Below, piece by piece: positions 10,378 to 22,018 of a stretch of 64,000 nt of DNA (within the stretch, counting starts at the first letter, position 1; each line of letters opens with the position of its first letter). This stretch comes from Angiostrongylus vasorum (taxonomy: Eukaryota > Nematoda > Chromadorea > Rhabditida > Metastrongylidae). Both the position numbers and the translations under genes were made by a program. The notes beneath the pieces are model-generated. The model did no database searches, was not told the DNA's origin, and was given only the letters and a program-made list of their open reading frames with translations. The stretch is from contig JADANN010000108.1 in NCBI GenBank assembly GCA_018806985.1, positions 372,001 to 436,000 of the forward strand, read 5' to 3'.

Positions 10378-11960
10378 TAAAGGATGGATGTGTTGATCCA
10401 CCGGTTCTCACTTCAGAAATCCAAAATGCACTTTCGTCGGTAAGGAGTCGAACGACATCTGGTCCTGAGATCTGAGCACATGGAAAACCTTCGTCCAGTC
10501 CTCATAAGCACACTGCCCCGGCTCTTCAAACGTTATCTGTTCGAATGCATGGTTCCTACTCACTAGAAGACCAGCAAGATCGTGCAATTGTTCAAGAAGG
10601 GTGACCTCCACGATGTCGACAACTATCGCCCAATCTGCTTGCTGCATGTCGTATGCAAACTTTTCACTCGAGTCATCCTAAACAACATTGACAGAACACC
10701 GAGCAAAGGACACCCATGTGAGCAATCAGCGTTTCGAAAAGGATTGAGTACGATGAACCACATCCACAAGATAACAGGACTCACTGAAGTATTACGAGAG
10801 TACAAGAGGCCGTTATCACTTTCGCTTTCACTCACTTTCATCGATTTAAAGAAAGGTTTTGACTCAGATGAGATAGAAGCGGTCATTGAAGCCCTCGATA
10901 GCCAGAGCCTCTCCACTCAGTATATAAAGAATATTCGTGGGCTATATAGAAATTCACTAACCAAAATATCGGCATTTTATAACGATATTAATATCGTCGT
11001 CAAAACAGGAGCTAGACAACGCGATACCATCTCGCCAGAATTATTTAGCGCCACCCACCAGAACGTAGTTTGAACACTGGAATGGAACAGAATGGTAGTG
11101 AAAATCTGTGGGCATTTAGACCATCTTCACTCTACTGATGACATAGCTCTTATAACATCAAGAATTATCTAGACGAAACCAATAATAGCTGACCTCTGTA
11201 GCGTTTGTGGAAGGATTGGTTTTCGAGTAAATCCCACAAAAAACGATTTTGATGAGGAACGAATTGGTTTCATATGCAACACTAACGCTCTACAGAATGA
11301 ATATCTCCTAAGGTTCCAGAAATGTTTATCTATGTCGAGAAATCAACGTTATAAACCACTTAGCTACAGAGTTAAGGAGGATGAATCGAGCAGTTGAGGA
11401 AGCTTTCAAGAGCACTGAGGATGCAGTGAAGAGAAAAAAGAACACCGTTCTCTGTGCCCACCTTTTCGACTCCACGATTGTTCCCACCTTTACGTATGCG
11501 TCAGAAATATCATCGTCGCGCGTGAGCAGAATGGAAGATCACTCAGCGTTATTGAACGCATAGTCTAAAGGACGATGCTAGGAGTACCTAGTGTCAAACA
11601 ATTGTGGGAAGCGAGCCGAAGCTTTCGTATGCAACAGTGATCAAAAATCAAGGACACCGTTCTATACGTCACACTGTCAAAAATAAGATGGGCCAAACAC
11701 GTAACACGGCTTCGATGGAATGGACAAGAGTCATTAGCGACTGGATTCATCGGGATGTCAAACACACTGCAGAAAGACTACCGCCACAAAGGCCAGAGTT
11801 TTTAACGAAAACCCTAGAAGAAGGATATGATGCTCAATGAGTCCGTAGAGCGAAAGAGAACACACTGGGCTACTCTTGCACGCGAGAGTGATGAGAAATA
11901 AAAAATTTATAGTCGAGCCACTCGACGCTGGGCAGCATGTGATACAGATGATGGCTAACC
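10378..11960 (+). mobile_element. RTE-type non-LTR retrotransposon, RT and C-terminal part (copy A)
   Basis: Reverse-transcriptase region of an RTE element, 5' truncated. Visible blocks: finger region (VPPVLTSEIQNALSSVRSRTT, with one residue trimmed here as VPPVLTSEIQ plus SVRSRTT) near 10396-10470; FKKGDLHDVDNYRPICLL at 10588-10641; FRKGLSTMNHIHKITGL at 10729-10779; motif A TFIDLKKGFD at 10834-10863; catalytic-site equivalent STDD at 11131-11142. The C-terminal WAKHV/DWIHRDVKHTA block is near 11688-11770. The longest uninterrupted run is 10582-11073; stops and frameshifts break the rest. The 3' end is near 11960 at a gatgatggct segment shared with 51775. Similar copies lie at 16835-18660 and 41942-44960. 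Not functional as it stands. Confidence 0.85.
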
Positions 11961-12335
11961 TACAATACCCGCAAACTAGGTTCCCCTTCAACCAGCTTCT
12001 GTGAAAAGCTGTAATGATATTCGTTTTTTAATAATACAAACAAATTGCACTAAAATCTCTTACGCTAGAAAGTCCTTTCATGACTGCGCATCTATGAATC
12101 GCCTACAACCGGACTTCTCTACATGGAAGTATTTGCAAGATACCTATTTCAACTTTTCGACGAAAGTTCCTGCAAAACACCTATATTCGGCTCTGCGAAA
12201 ATAATCGATAAAGTAACAGTCTTGTAGGAGAAAACTTTTCATATGTTCTTTGTGTGGGCTTCCAGGCAGAATTTTTATTATTACAGGAACTGCTGGAGGG
12301 CAGCGATGTTCAATCGAATGTAAACGATAAAGGAC

Positions 12336-12610
12336 AAAGCTATTAGTGTTAGTCAATCCTCCAGTGATGCGCCATGCATTCGACTTCATCGTGCATCGTC
12401 AGAGGTAACTGAATGCATATCTGGCCTATACAATGATTAGCGGTAGCCTGCCGAGGTATCGAGTCAGTGCGCTACTATCCACCTAGACAACTGTGGCACT
12501 AGTTTGCACGCCCCTGAGAGATAGGAAGACTAGGTGAGCTGTAGGGTCGAACCAACGACGGCGTAATTATTCTATTGCACCCACAATCACAGCACTACAC
12601 AGGCCCCCAA
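12336..12610 (-). repeat. SINE-A copy (degenerate)
   Basis: The 3' end with the gcgccatgcattcgacttc block is at 12368-12387, and the shared core is decayed at 12480-12530. The head is near 12600 with weak boxes. Preceded by an aaaggacaaag tail. Confidence 0.65.
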
Positions 12611-13957
12611 TCGAGTGTAAAACGTTTTCTTTTGTTATAGCAACCATTTCTAGTAACGACATGGTTATCGATAGGATCAGTGAGATTGTTTGCAATAGTG
12701 GGATACATAAAGTGTCTCCGTCGAACTGCTTCTCTGATTCGTAAAAAGGATTAATGGAGAGCGCTAGAACCCCATAGCAGGAGATTCTCCCCTAACAGAG
12801 TTTTAAATGCGCAATTTTTCAAAGTGTAGATATACATGATGAATGAAAACCGTGCAAACCGTGAGAACGTATAGTGGATGTGTAAAAGGGAACATAGTGT
12901 TAGATTGATCTAGCTCCCTCTCTATTTCAGTATCCTTATATGCCCATTCCTTATCACGGACAAATACTTCTCGTGTGGTTAAAATGGTTTTTCTCTCCTG
13001 AGGACGAAGTTAGTTTTTTGTTAAAGAGTTCAATGAACTATAACTGGGCAGAAGAAGCTACTTATTCTACACTATAAATGGTATTCAGTAATGCTTTGGA
13101 AATCGATGAATATCTATCCGACGAAGAATGTCAACGGCAAGCACCAATTTACAAAAAAAATGGCCAATGAATAATTAAGCCCTAATCAGTAGATTGTTTT
13201 GTAGAGTTCATAGTTGTGAGGCTTAAGCAATCATGAAATGAGCACGTGGAACAAACAGACCTGTGTGAATTAGTAGGTTCTGAAGGCGAATGTCGACGTA
13301 GTAAAAATAACGTCAAGAGTTGAAAACGTTGAAAAAGAGTTGAAAAGTGTAAATGCAGACTTTTCTTGCATCCACTGCCACAACGACGTAGTTTAGTCCG
13401 TGAATGGTGTACTTTTTCACAGCGAGCGGTTGTTAACTAGTTAGCTCCAAACGTGAACCAAAAACAATAAACTCCGTAAAGTTAAAAAAAATCAAAAGAC
13501 GATCTTTCGTTAAAAAGCCCAATTTTCGAGTAGTTCTTAAAGAAACACTTTCCTTCACGATTCGCATTTTGCAACCTGAATTAGTCACACAGTGAAACTG
13601 CATTAAAATGATTAACTGCTAGAACTAAAGCGTCAGCTTGTGCGTAAGTAAGGAGATAAAATAACACCTCGTGTTTGCTAACCAGAAGTAGGAAGGATTA
13701 ACTGCTGACTCATCAGCACAGCAGCGGCTACCCAATTGTGTGACCAGAATGAATACCAATCTGTTACACGGCAGTTCCTCTCAAAAATGCCAATATAATT
13801 TAGTAAGTGTGATATTGGGGATGCCGATTAACGGCTGCAGATAGGCACTATATTCTTAAAGAGAACTGGCTATTCCTGGCTCCTACTCCTATTTGACTCT
13901 TCGACGTTACTGTGCAGGTCGCAGTATCATTCAGAAAGCAACAACGAGATTGGATAA
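12611..13957. other. Interval without a supported gene
   Basis: AT-rich, stop-dense on all frames, and no repeat family recognised by eye. Confidence 0.45.
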
Positions 13958-14245
13958 CATTATGCGATAACAGGCGGCTCTTCGTATCTCTTTTTTTTGT
14001 TTTTCCATTTTTCCTCGCCTCGTTTCGGTTCCTCATTCCTTCTGAACTTCGTTATCAGTGGACTGCTTGATGGGAGAACAAGATAAACACGTTTTTCTCT
14101 TGATATTTGTCACATTTTTAGTGACAAGTTCTCAGGAGGAGTTAGTCCCAAGAAGTTTTTCTAAGTTTCCACCTAAGTGCGAGACGTTAAGGTAGCTCCA
14201 ACGTTATAAGCATAGATTGTTCACCTCCGAGTGCCTGTTGCCAGT
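13958..14245 (+). repeat. Diverged duplicate of 15483-16205 (without the SINE)
   Basis: Blocks match in order: atgcgataacaggc/atgcgataataact, ttcgttatcagt, gcttgatgggagaacaa, ctcctgatatttg-like, cacctaagtgcgagac/cccaactatgagac, then ggtagctccaacgtt/ggtagccacaacgt and gcatagatt. The second copy is split by a SINE-B insertion. Confidence 0.6.
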
Positions 14246-14531
14246 GAAACGTTAGGTGCTATACAACTTTCTGTTCAGCAGTGCGAATTCTGAGTTGCTT
14301 TACCGAATACGCGACTTTGAATAATTTCACGCCTCTTGTCGGGTGTGCAGAGCAGTGCAACCCAATCCAGATTGGCAACAACAGCTGGTATACTCTCCAA
14401 ACTCTTCTGCGTATCATTGCAAGAACACTTGTTTTGATTTCTGATTGACATTAGCAATCATCATGTTACTTCGTTAACCGGTTGTGGTCTCTCAAGAGTT
14501 AGGAGCGGTTGAAAGCCATTAAAGGGCTAAA

Positions 14532-14542
14532 AATATATATAT

Positions 14543-14603
<61 letters not shown>
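14532..14603. repeat. (AT)n microsatellite
   Basis: Almost pure AT dinucleotides, interrupted once. It produces a false Tyr/Ile repeat ORF on the minus strand. Confidence 0.95.
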
Positions 14604-14606
<3 letters not shown>

Positions 14607-14698
14607 ACTTGTATACCAAACATACAAACTATGTGTGCGTATATATGGTAAATATACCAAATTTATGTGTAATATTTGTACCAAATAAATATGCAAAT

Positions 14699-14970
14699 AG
14701 GGCGCATGTTCCGCAATGGTCGCAGGTGCTCTACGACACACACATGGGATTGATTTCCAAGCCTCAGACCCACAAAGCCCTTCATCCCTCCTGGGTGGAC
14801 GAATTGGTGCCAGCCTTGTCTGGGAGGATAGCAGCACAGGCTCGATACATCGGTAGGCCACAGCGAGTCATTGTAAAGGCCAGTTATGCATTCAACCACC
14901 TCCAAACGATGCTTAAGGAAGTCGAATGCATGGCGCATCCCTCAGGTATTGATCGACGCCGAGAGCTTTG
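14699..14970 (+). repeat. SINE-A copy
   Basis: Head at 14699 (decayed A box, ccgcaatggtcgc), B-box region gggattgattt at 14746-14756, shared core at 14770-14825, 3' end gagagctttgtcctttatc at 14959-14977. Confidence 0.8.
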
Positions 14971-14999
14971 TCCTTTATCGTTTTTTATATATAACTGAA

Positions 15000-15285
15000 A
15001 ACTCGCAGTGTTTAGTGATACAATCCAGCAGGAATCAAAGTGTTGGTTCGAATCGCTCCCAGTGCTCTCCTACAGTCAGTGTGAGGACGCCTTACACCCG
15101 CTATCTCCAAAATTTCAAGGAGAATGGATTCGACAAGCATTCTACAGCGTTCATAAGGAAGAGGAAATCTTCAAGCTGCAGCTGAAATGTTCGAAGAGCT
15201 TTATGGATGACGGATGTGGGGAAACGAATCGAATACAAGAGTTGCTAGGACTGGTACAGCAGATGTGATGATGGATCGTATAGTA
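15000..15285 (+). repeat. SINE-B copy (5' part decayed)
   Basis: Head-like gtgtttagtgataca with B-box-like ggttcgaatc at 15044-15053. Then the SINE-B 3' half in order: caagcattctac, the 'gaggaaatcttcaagc' block, gatgacggatgt, gaaacgaatcgaat. The shared core is missing. Confidence 0.65.
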
Positions 15286-15482
15286 ATAAAAAAAAACTGT
15301 AATGGATCCTTCTAATCTTTCTATTCGTTCTTTTTCTTGTTCATAGGAAGGACGATTCAATCCAAATGTTCACAGTCGTTTATTCCTTCGATGTAAGCCT
15401 TCATAGTCGCGCAGTGCCTTTTTGAACTTAAACCTCGTCAAATTCAAGTTTTAGGAATCTTCACTTACAAAAATCGTTGCGT

Positions 15483-15742
15483 ATCATGCGATAATAACTG
15501 GTTCCTCGCATATTTTTTTTCTTTACCTATTTTCTTCGGATCGTTTTCACTTCCTCGTTGTTTTCTGCCATTCGTTATCAGTAGGGCGCTTGATGGGAGA
15601 ACAAAGTAAGGTTTTTTCAGTTGAAGTAAGAGAGCAAGCAAAGTTTTCCTCCTGATATTTGTTACGTGTCTAATGAAAAGTGCTCAAAACACTTTAACGC
15701 TGACAAAAGTTTTCCTGAATTTCTACCCAACTATGAGACATT
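15483..15742 (+). repeat. Left part of the duplicated segment, ending in an 11-bp target-site duplication
   Basis: Matches 13958-14185. Its last 11 bases (15732-15742, TATGAGACATT) are repeated exactly at 16143-16153, after the SINE-B element. Confidence 0.6.
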
Positions 15743-16142
15743 CTATAATGAATGTAGAATGTCACTGTCACATTCAAGGGCGGATAGCACAGTGGTAGTG
15801 ATGCCCGTCATCACGAGTACGGTTCTATTTCGATTCCACTCCGAGCCAACCAAGCCTCTCATCCCTCCGGGGTCGGCAGATTGGTCCCGGACTTGTATGG
15901 AAAAAACTCACTCTCTGCAATCCAGTTGGGAACATTCCAGCCAGGCTATCTCAGAACTCCAGGGAGAATTGCTCGACCAGCATTCTACGACATTCAAGAT
16001 GAAATGAAATTCCTCAATCAGCAACTGAAGCCATACGTAAAGTTGGAAGATCTTCGTGGATGACGGATGCGAGGAAACGAATCGAACGTGAGAAGTGCTG
16101 GGATCCGCACAGTAAACGTGAAGATGGGTCAAATAAAAGAAA
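15743..16142 (+). mobile_element. SINE-B insertion, complete, flanked by TSD
   Basis: tRNA-like head: A box tagcacagtggtagtg at 15785-15800, B-box-like atttcgattcc at 15827-15837. Shared core at 15845-15900, 3' half with gaccagcattctacgacattc, gatgacggatgcgaggaa and gaacgtgagaagtgctggg, then an A-rich tail. It sits inside the duplicated segment and interrupts it cleanly. Confidence 0.8.
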
Positions 16143-16390
16143 TATGAGACATTTAGGTAGCCACAACGTATAGGCATAGATTCTTCAGCGCTATGTAATC
16201 TCAGCGGCGATATAGTCAGCGTCAAAGCTTACGTAGCGTCAATGAACGCGCGGTAGAAAGGACAGTATAAGGAATACTTAAGAAACCGAGTATTCTTTAA
16301 GCTTGGCATGACTAACCAATGCGCATTCATTCATTGATAAGCTAATATGGGGTTGATATAAACACTTTATTCTGCTTTACTTTTACCAAT

Positions 16391-16660
16391 GGGCCAGTGC
16401 TGCACGGAGGTTAGAGGTACCCTACAATACACATAAGTTCGAACCTGCGTCCCAGGCTAACCAAGCATTCTATCCATCCAGGGTCGGCAAATTAGTACCA
16501 GACCTGTCTTGAAGGATAGCAGCACTGATCCGACAAACTGGTAGGGCACTGTGACTTATCGCATAGGCTAGAGGTGTATTCATTCACTTATAACGATGCC
16601 TGAGGAAGTCGATTGCATAACGCATCCCTCAAGAATTGATTAGCGCTGAGAGATTTATCT
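16391..16660 (+). repeat. SINE-A copy
   Basis: Head at 16391 (gggccagtgctgcacgg, decayed), core at 16455-16515, 3' end near 16660 with ttatctttatcctttt tail. Confidence 0.75.
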
Positions 16661-16834
16661 TTATCCTTTTAACGTCGAAGTTTATGTCTAAGAGTTCATT
16701 GGGCAATAAATGGAGAGAGAAAGGTGCCCATTCTATACTATGCATAATATTCAATGAACCATTGGAAATCGGTGGCTACCTGGTAAGAAGTATCAGCAGC
16801 ATGTACTAATTAATGAAAAAATATTGAAGCATGA

Positions 16835-18660
16835 TTTTATACTGCCTAGTAAATCCTTTTGTGGCGTTCGTTGTATCATTTGTCATCTCGTTGATCGACG
16901 TGTGATTAGAGCGGGTGCCAGTCAACCTTTCATTTTCCCTGTCGTGTGTAAGAGCAACCCAGTGGGTTACGCTGATTAGGGACTCGTTGAGCATCATATC
17001 CTCCTTCTAGGCTTTTTCCTGAGGAACTCTGACCATCGGGTCGGTGATCTTCCTGCAGTGCGTTCAACATCCCGAGGAATCCAGTCACTAACGGCTCTTT
17101 TCCATTGGTTGTCGTTCATACACATTAGGTTTCCGGCCTACCTTATCTTCGACAGTTTGGCGTATTGGATAGCATCTTTGATTATTGATCGTTGACGCAG
17201 AGGATCTTCTGATCCTTTCCCTTACTTTTGTGACACGGGATATGCCCTAGCAGCGCGTTCAACAACTTTGAATGACCTTTCATCCTGCTTACGCAGCGAC
17301 CAGGTTTCCTACGCACGCGTTAAGGCAGGAATTATCGTGGAGTAGAAAAGGTAGGCACGTAGTAGGGTGTTTTTTGTACTCTTCACTACATCTTCGATGC
17401 TGTTGAAAGCTCCCCAGGCCGCTTGTTTCTTTCTGCTTAGCTAAGTCGTCCATCATGTTGATTTCCCGACCTAGATCGACGTGACTGAAGCATTCGGAGA
17501 TATTCGATCCGTTGAGCATGAATGGGGCATACGAAACCAATCCGTTCCTCATGAACATCATTTTTGTGAGATTTAACCGAAGACTAATCTTTCCACTGGC
17601 TTTCATTCGTTCCACATGGAAATGATCCGTGTTATAAGAATGATGTCCTCAACAAAGCGAAAATGGTCCAAGTCTCCACCATCGATTTTTCAATCTCATC
17701 TTGCCGCAAACCAGTGTTCGCATGACGCCCTCGGGTGCGGTGGAAAATAATTTTGGCGGCTTGGTATCGCCGTGCCTAACCCCTCTTTTGACGTCGACGT
17801 TAATATCGTTGTAGAATGGTGACATATCGGTTGTGAAAATTTTGCACGGCTTACGAAAAATTTTTATATACTGAGTAGGGAATTCCCTGATTATCCAGGG
17901 CTTTTATGACTGCTGCTATCTCAACTAAGTCAAAAGCCTGTAAATCGATGAAAGTGACACAGAGCGGTCCTTTGTACTCTCGCGATACTTCAATGAGTCT
18001 TGTTATCGTGTGGATGTGGTCCATCGTACTAAATCCTTTTCGAAGTCCGACTTGGTCACATGGTTGCCTTTCTTCCAATGTTCCGTCTATCCTGTTTAGG
18101 ATGACTCGAGTGAAAAAGCTTTGTAGACGACAGACAGTAAGCAGATTGGACGATAGTTGCCGATATCGTGTAGGTCACCCTTCTTGAACAATAACACGGT
18201 CTTGCTGCTCTTCCAGTAGGTAGGGACCTTGCATTCGGACAGGTAACGTATGAAGAGCCGAGCCAGTGTTTTTATGAGGACTGGCGGAAGGTTCTTCAGG
18301 AGTTCTAGTCTTATCCTGTCCGGACCTGGTGTTGTTCGATTTTTCACCGACGATTTGGCATGTCGGATTTCGGAAGGGAGAACCGGTGGTACAACATATC
18401 CATCCTCCTTTATTTCATATGAGGGCAGGTGGACGTGGCTATTGAACAGATCTAAGTAGCACTCGTGAGTGATTTTCTCCATTGCCTTTCTTGAAGCTGT
18501 AACTGTTCCGTCTGAGCGTCGGAGTGCAGTTATCCGGGTTTTGTAATTGGCGAAGCTTCGGTAGGCTTTGTGAATGCTTTTTAACACCTCTGCAGGTTTG
18601 ACCATAACTGCTACTGTTCTCTCTTTAAGATCTTCTTTTACCTTTTACCTTTCATCTGTA
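16835..18660 (-). mobile_element. RTE-type retrotransposon, RT to 3' end (copy B)
   Basis: On the minus strand: N-terminal linker, then a 169-codon open run (18605-18096) with the blocks TPGPDRIRLELLKNLPPVL and FKKGDLHDIGNYRPICLL. A frameshift leads to QVGLRKGFSTMDHIHTI (about 18060-18010) and the motif A remnant FIDLQAFD (about 17955-17932). The catalytic-site equivalent reads FVED at 17656-17645 instead of F-x-DD, so the first catalytic Asp is lost. The C-terminal THWVALTHDRE block lies near 16950-16920. The upstream endonuclease half is absent. Several frameshifts. Confidence 0.85.
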
Positions 18661-19760
18661 CTGTTTCGCAAATGTAAACGTGTGAACGGTGTAGCCTGTA
18701 ATATGTGTGGTTTCACGTCGACGTGCAGTTCTAGTGCCTCTAGAGACGTTGATTTATTTCGTTGATAAGCCCTAATGTCGACAAGTCTCTCGCATCTTCT
18801 TTATTTTTTTCATCAATTGGCATTATGGAACATCAGAGGCTCTGGTACTTTGAATAAACAGTGGGAGTCTGCTTATGCCTGGATAGGATACCTGCTGAGG
18901 GTTTCCTGCTTAGACCAACTAAATAGGATTCTTCCGAGACAACCAACATTCAAGAGCGTTGGTAAGAGCTATTTCAAGAGCATGAACATGGTATAATGCA
19001 TGAAGACTAACCTTTTTCAGGTAGGTAATTTTCTTAGTTCTTATTTCCTCTTATTGCGCTTAACTGCAAGAATGATATGTACTCATAAAGAATTGGTTGT
19101 ACTCGCAATCACGTCGTACAACACATTGTCGGAGTGTGTTGCTCCGAAACAAAGCAGCTGAAGAAAAGTAGATGATGGCAAATTGTGCTTCATGGAAAAA
19201 ACCTTTCCATGTTTGAGAACCATAGAAAAATGGATGTAGTTCAGGGCCATTTTTATTCGTCGATGTAATTTGACGATTTGCAAGGGTATCCCTTTCACGA
19301 AGACCATGCGCAAGAAATAAAAAAAAACTCCTCATGAGTCCCATATCAATATCGAGGACCATCATCAGAACGTGTGCTTTTTAAAGATCACTTTGATATA
19401 TTTCCAAGTACTCGGCTAGTTTTCTAGACTGTTATATATAAGTTTGAACAAACGCATTGGAAGAAAAGAAAAAGATTCCAAAAAGCCGTCCTTCAAGTAG
19501 AAGACCAATTCCATGCATTCATTTCTAGATCGACTCTTGTACTGTTAATGTAGTTTTATGTTCTTCTTATGGTATTAATATTTTAAGGAATATGAGATGT
19601 CATACTGCCCTTGGTCTTCGTTATAAATAAGGTAGTCCCTCACTACGTGTATTCAAACCTAGGCGGTGATTTTCAATGTTAATTTGTACAGGCGGCATTT
19701 CATAGCAGATCTTGACGTCGAAGCCTCCAACAAATGTTTTTTGGGACTGTCCCACTCGTA
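18661..19760. other. Interval without a supported gene
   Basis: Short ORFs on both strands (for example 19060-19365 minus) without motifs; no repeat recognised. Confidence 0.4.
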
Positions 19761-19766
19761 ACACCA

Positions 19767-19803
19767 CGGCTCTGAGGAAGGCAAAATCGCCGAAACGTCA
19801 GCC
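19767..19803 (+). ncRNA. Hammerhead-like ribozyme motif, subfamily B (intact core)
   Basis: Stem I GGCU (19768-19771) pairs with AGCC (19800-19803). Core CUGAGGA at 19772-19778, extra A at 19779, stem II GGC/GCC at 19780-19782 and 19789-19791, GAAAC at 19792-19796, triplet GUC at 19797-19799. Preceded by a short PLE-like piece; no PLE ORF is adjacent. Confidence 0.55.
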
Positions 19804-19814
19804 ATCGATCAACA

Positions 19815-19858
19815 TCACGAACAACAACGACAACAACAACGACAACGACAACGAAGAC
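19815..19858 (+). repeat. (CAA/CGA)n trinucleotide tract
   Basis: Runs of aacaacgac-type triplets immediately downstream of the hammerhead-like motif. Confidence 0.75.
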
Positions 19859-20521
19859 CTATACTTACCTGGCATCAGCTTAAGAAGATCAGTTTATAAG
19901 ATCATATAAGTAAACAAGTCGAAGTTCCGTTCAAGAGGGTACCAATTTTGTCATCTCTTCTGCATCAACAAAGGCCATTGATGTGTGACGCCTTTTTGTT
20001 CTCCTCGTTCAGTCCGATGATGCCGTTCTATGACCTCCTTAGTTCGCTTCATCAGTTTCTCAATAGAGGATTGAAGTAATAGTGTGAATGCATTACAGAT
20101 GCCGATCATTCTAGTAGTTTCTCGGTAAATCATGTCATCGTACTCGTCTTCGCCTACACTGGTGTACCGGAAAGCTGTCTCAATTTGTACATTTGTAGTC
20201 AGAGAAGAAAAAAATCAGAGACATGGTAGTATTCATCAAAGACATTCTTGTTGACTTGTGAGTGGTAGTACAATCTCGTCGATCTTTGAGAATTTTAGCC
20301 AAGCTTTAATTTTAAAAAGCCCACCAACTTAGTAAAGGTTAAGGATATGCATTGGAAACGCATAACCTCATCAAAGATCGTGCAACAAAGGCTCCGGTTC
20401 ATTCCTTTGCGTCCTAATGACTATTTATAGTACAGTATCCATGGACTTCTTTACCTGAATACACTGGGCATTATGAAATTAGGTGAGATTCACTCTCTTT
20501 TAAATTGAAAGGTCGTTTTGC

Positions 20522-20788
20522 GTCTCCGTGAAAACAGCTAAACGAAACATTTTTAACTGTGCCAAAACACCTCGTAAGGTATTAGAGAGAAAAAGTGGCA
20601 CCGACGGTGATTTCGATGTTAAACTTCTGACCAAAACAAAATATTCAAAAACTCCTGCTGTCAAAACTCCAAAGCTTTTGATAAAATCTGGAACTTATGC
20701 AGTAAACCGAGGGCGAATTCTCTCTTCTTCAGTGTGTACACTGTCTGTTGACTGCGCTGTGAATGCAATATTGATGAATAAAGGATAG
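20522..20788 (+). CDS. Lys/Thr-Pro-rich exon-like ORF, unassigned
   Basis: I recognise no family. An open frame of about 86 codons begins at a GTG (20528) and has no good ATG, so it would be an internal exon if real. Three TP sites (KTPRK, SKTP and VKTPK) lie in a lysine-rich context, resembling proline-directed kinase sites in chromatin-type proteins. The last 15 or so codons run into the 3' tail of the SINE-A copy at 20790, so the true coding end would be earlier; a possible donor GTAAAC is at 20700-20705. Codon use is more balanced than in neighbouring chance ORFs. Could be an old gene fragment or chance. Confidence 0.25.
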   Translation, partial: VSVKTAKRNIFNCAKTPRKVLERKSGTDGDFDVKLLTKTKYSKTPAVKTPKLLIKSGTYAVNRGRILSSSVCTLSVDCAVNAILMNKG

Positions 20789-20789
20789 A

Positions 20790-21060
20790 AACGAACAAAG
20801 CTCTCCATGTTGATCAACCCCTGAGGGATGTGCCATGCATTCGACTTCATTAAGCGTCGTTTGTAGGTGATTGAATGCATATTTGTCCTCTACAACGACT
20901 CGTGGTGGACTACCGATATGTCGAGCTGCCATCATCCTAGACAAGTCTGGTATCAATTTGCCGACCCCTGAGGGATGGAAGGCTTGGTGGGCCATGGGCG
21001 CGGAGATCGATTCCACGTGTGTATTGTAGGCCGCCTCTTACCTCTCCTCCACACACGCCA
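20790..21060 (-). repeat. SINE-A copy
   Basis: 3' end and ataaagg tail at 20780-20800, core at 20938-20990, B box region gatcgattcc at 21006-21015, head near 21060. Confidence 0.8.
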
Positions 21061-21692
21061 TTAATGAATAATTTATTGGAAATTGGTGCAGCCCCTCATG
21101 ATTAAACAATAATTTAAGCTTATGTGAGGTAATGGAAGTAAAGGATCAAGTTAAGTCTCACCACCAATGTTTCCAGCTTTGAAGGCATCAGAATACGCAG
21201 GAATGCACTTCAGTTATTTATCGATATGGTAAAACAATCATTTGAAAAATTGGCTGTGATTCCAATACCGCGCTAACTAGCGAAAGATGTGGCAATCAAT
21301 AAAAAAAATGATTAGAGGATTTCAACCGGATTTGAAGAGATGTGGGAGGAAATCAGTTCAACAAATCTATTTCCTGAAAAGGTCACATCCTGTTTGTTAT
21401 CTTCGTACTCAAAACAACCACTTTCGTGACGGATTTTCCACGGCTTAGAACAACTGCTTAAGGTGCTGGTGGATCGTTCTGTAAATCAAAGAATGATAGT
21501 CCTCAAAATGCTTGACCTTACAGAGTCTTTGTATTAGTGAGAAGTTTCAACGTTCATTTTCTTTTATTGCTCCAATCTAGGGGAAGCAAGGAATTCCTCT
21601 AGACTGGATAACTTACTTGTTCATTAGGAAATAGGGAAACGTAACACCATTGTAATACCACAAATCAGAAATTTCAAAGACTAAAATCATCA
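21061..21692. other. Interval without a supported gene
   Basis: AT-rich, no long open frame and no repeat recognised. Confidence 0.45.
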
Positions 21693-21992
21693 TTAATCTG
21701 CTTCCATTCGTGAACTCCCCAGATGATGAAAAAACACGACTTCAACACCAACGGACATAGTTACCTGAAAACTATGTTGTAACCAGTATTTTATAAAATT
21801 GAGAGTACAACAAATCACCTGTATCGTTAGCCTCATCTCTTCATCGAAATGTCGAGAGGTTCGCCGCTTGTGCCTCAGGACAAGCAGCAATGTAGGATAA
21901 CCAATGACATTTGACAACATCACAGCATAGTTTGTAAGGTGGTTGGCGCTTAACAACAAGGTAATGGTACAAGGAAGAGCTATAAGGAGCAT
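21693..21992 (-). pseudogene. Seven-transmembrane (serpentine receptor-like) exon pair, fragment
   Basis: From the ATG at 21992 the frame encodes two hydrophobic stretches (LLIALPCTITLLLSANHL, then VMLSNVIGYPTLLLVL), a basic loop (RHKRRTSRHFDEEM) and LTIQ. This resembles TM5, loop 3 and the start of TM6 in nematode chemoreceptors. Next to LTIQ a GT donor (minus strand, ATACAG then GTGATT) and 54 nt later a TTTTCAG acceptor fit a nematode-size intron, and removing it keeps frame (next residues VTMSVGVEVVFF). The unspliced frame is open too. No other receptor exons were found nearby, so this is likely an isolated remnant. The family cannot be fixed by eye. Confidence 0.35.
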
Positions 21993-22018
21993 AACTAATT
22001 TTTTAAGATTTATTGGTC

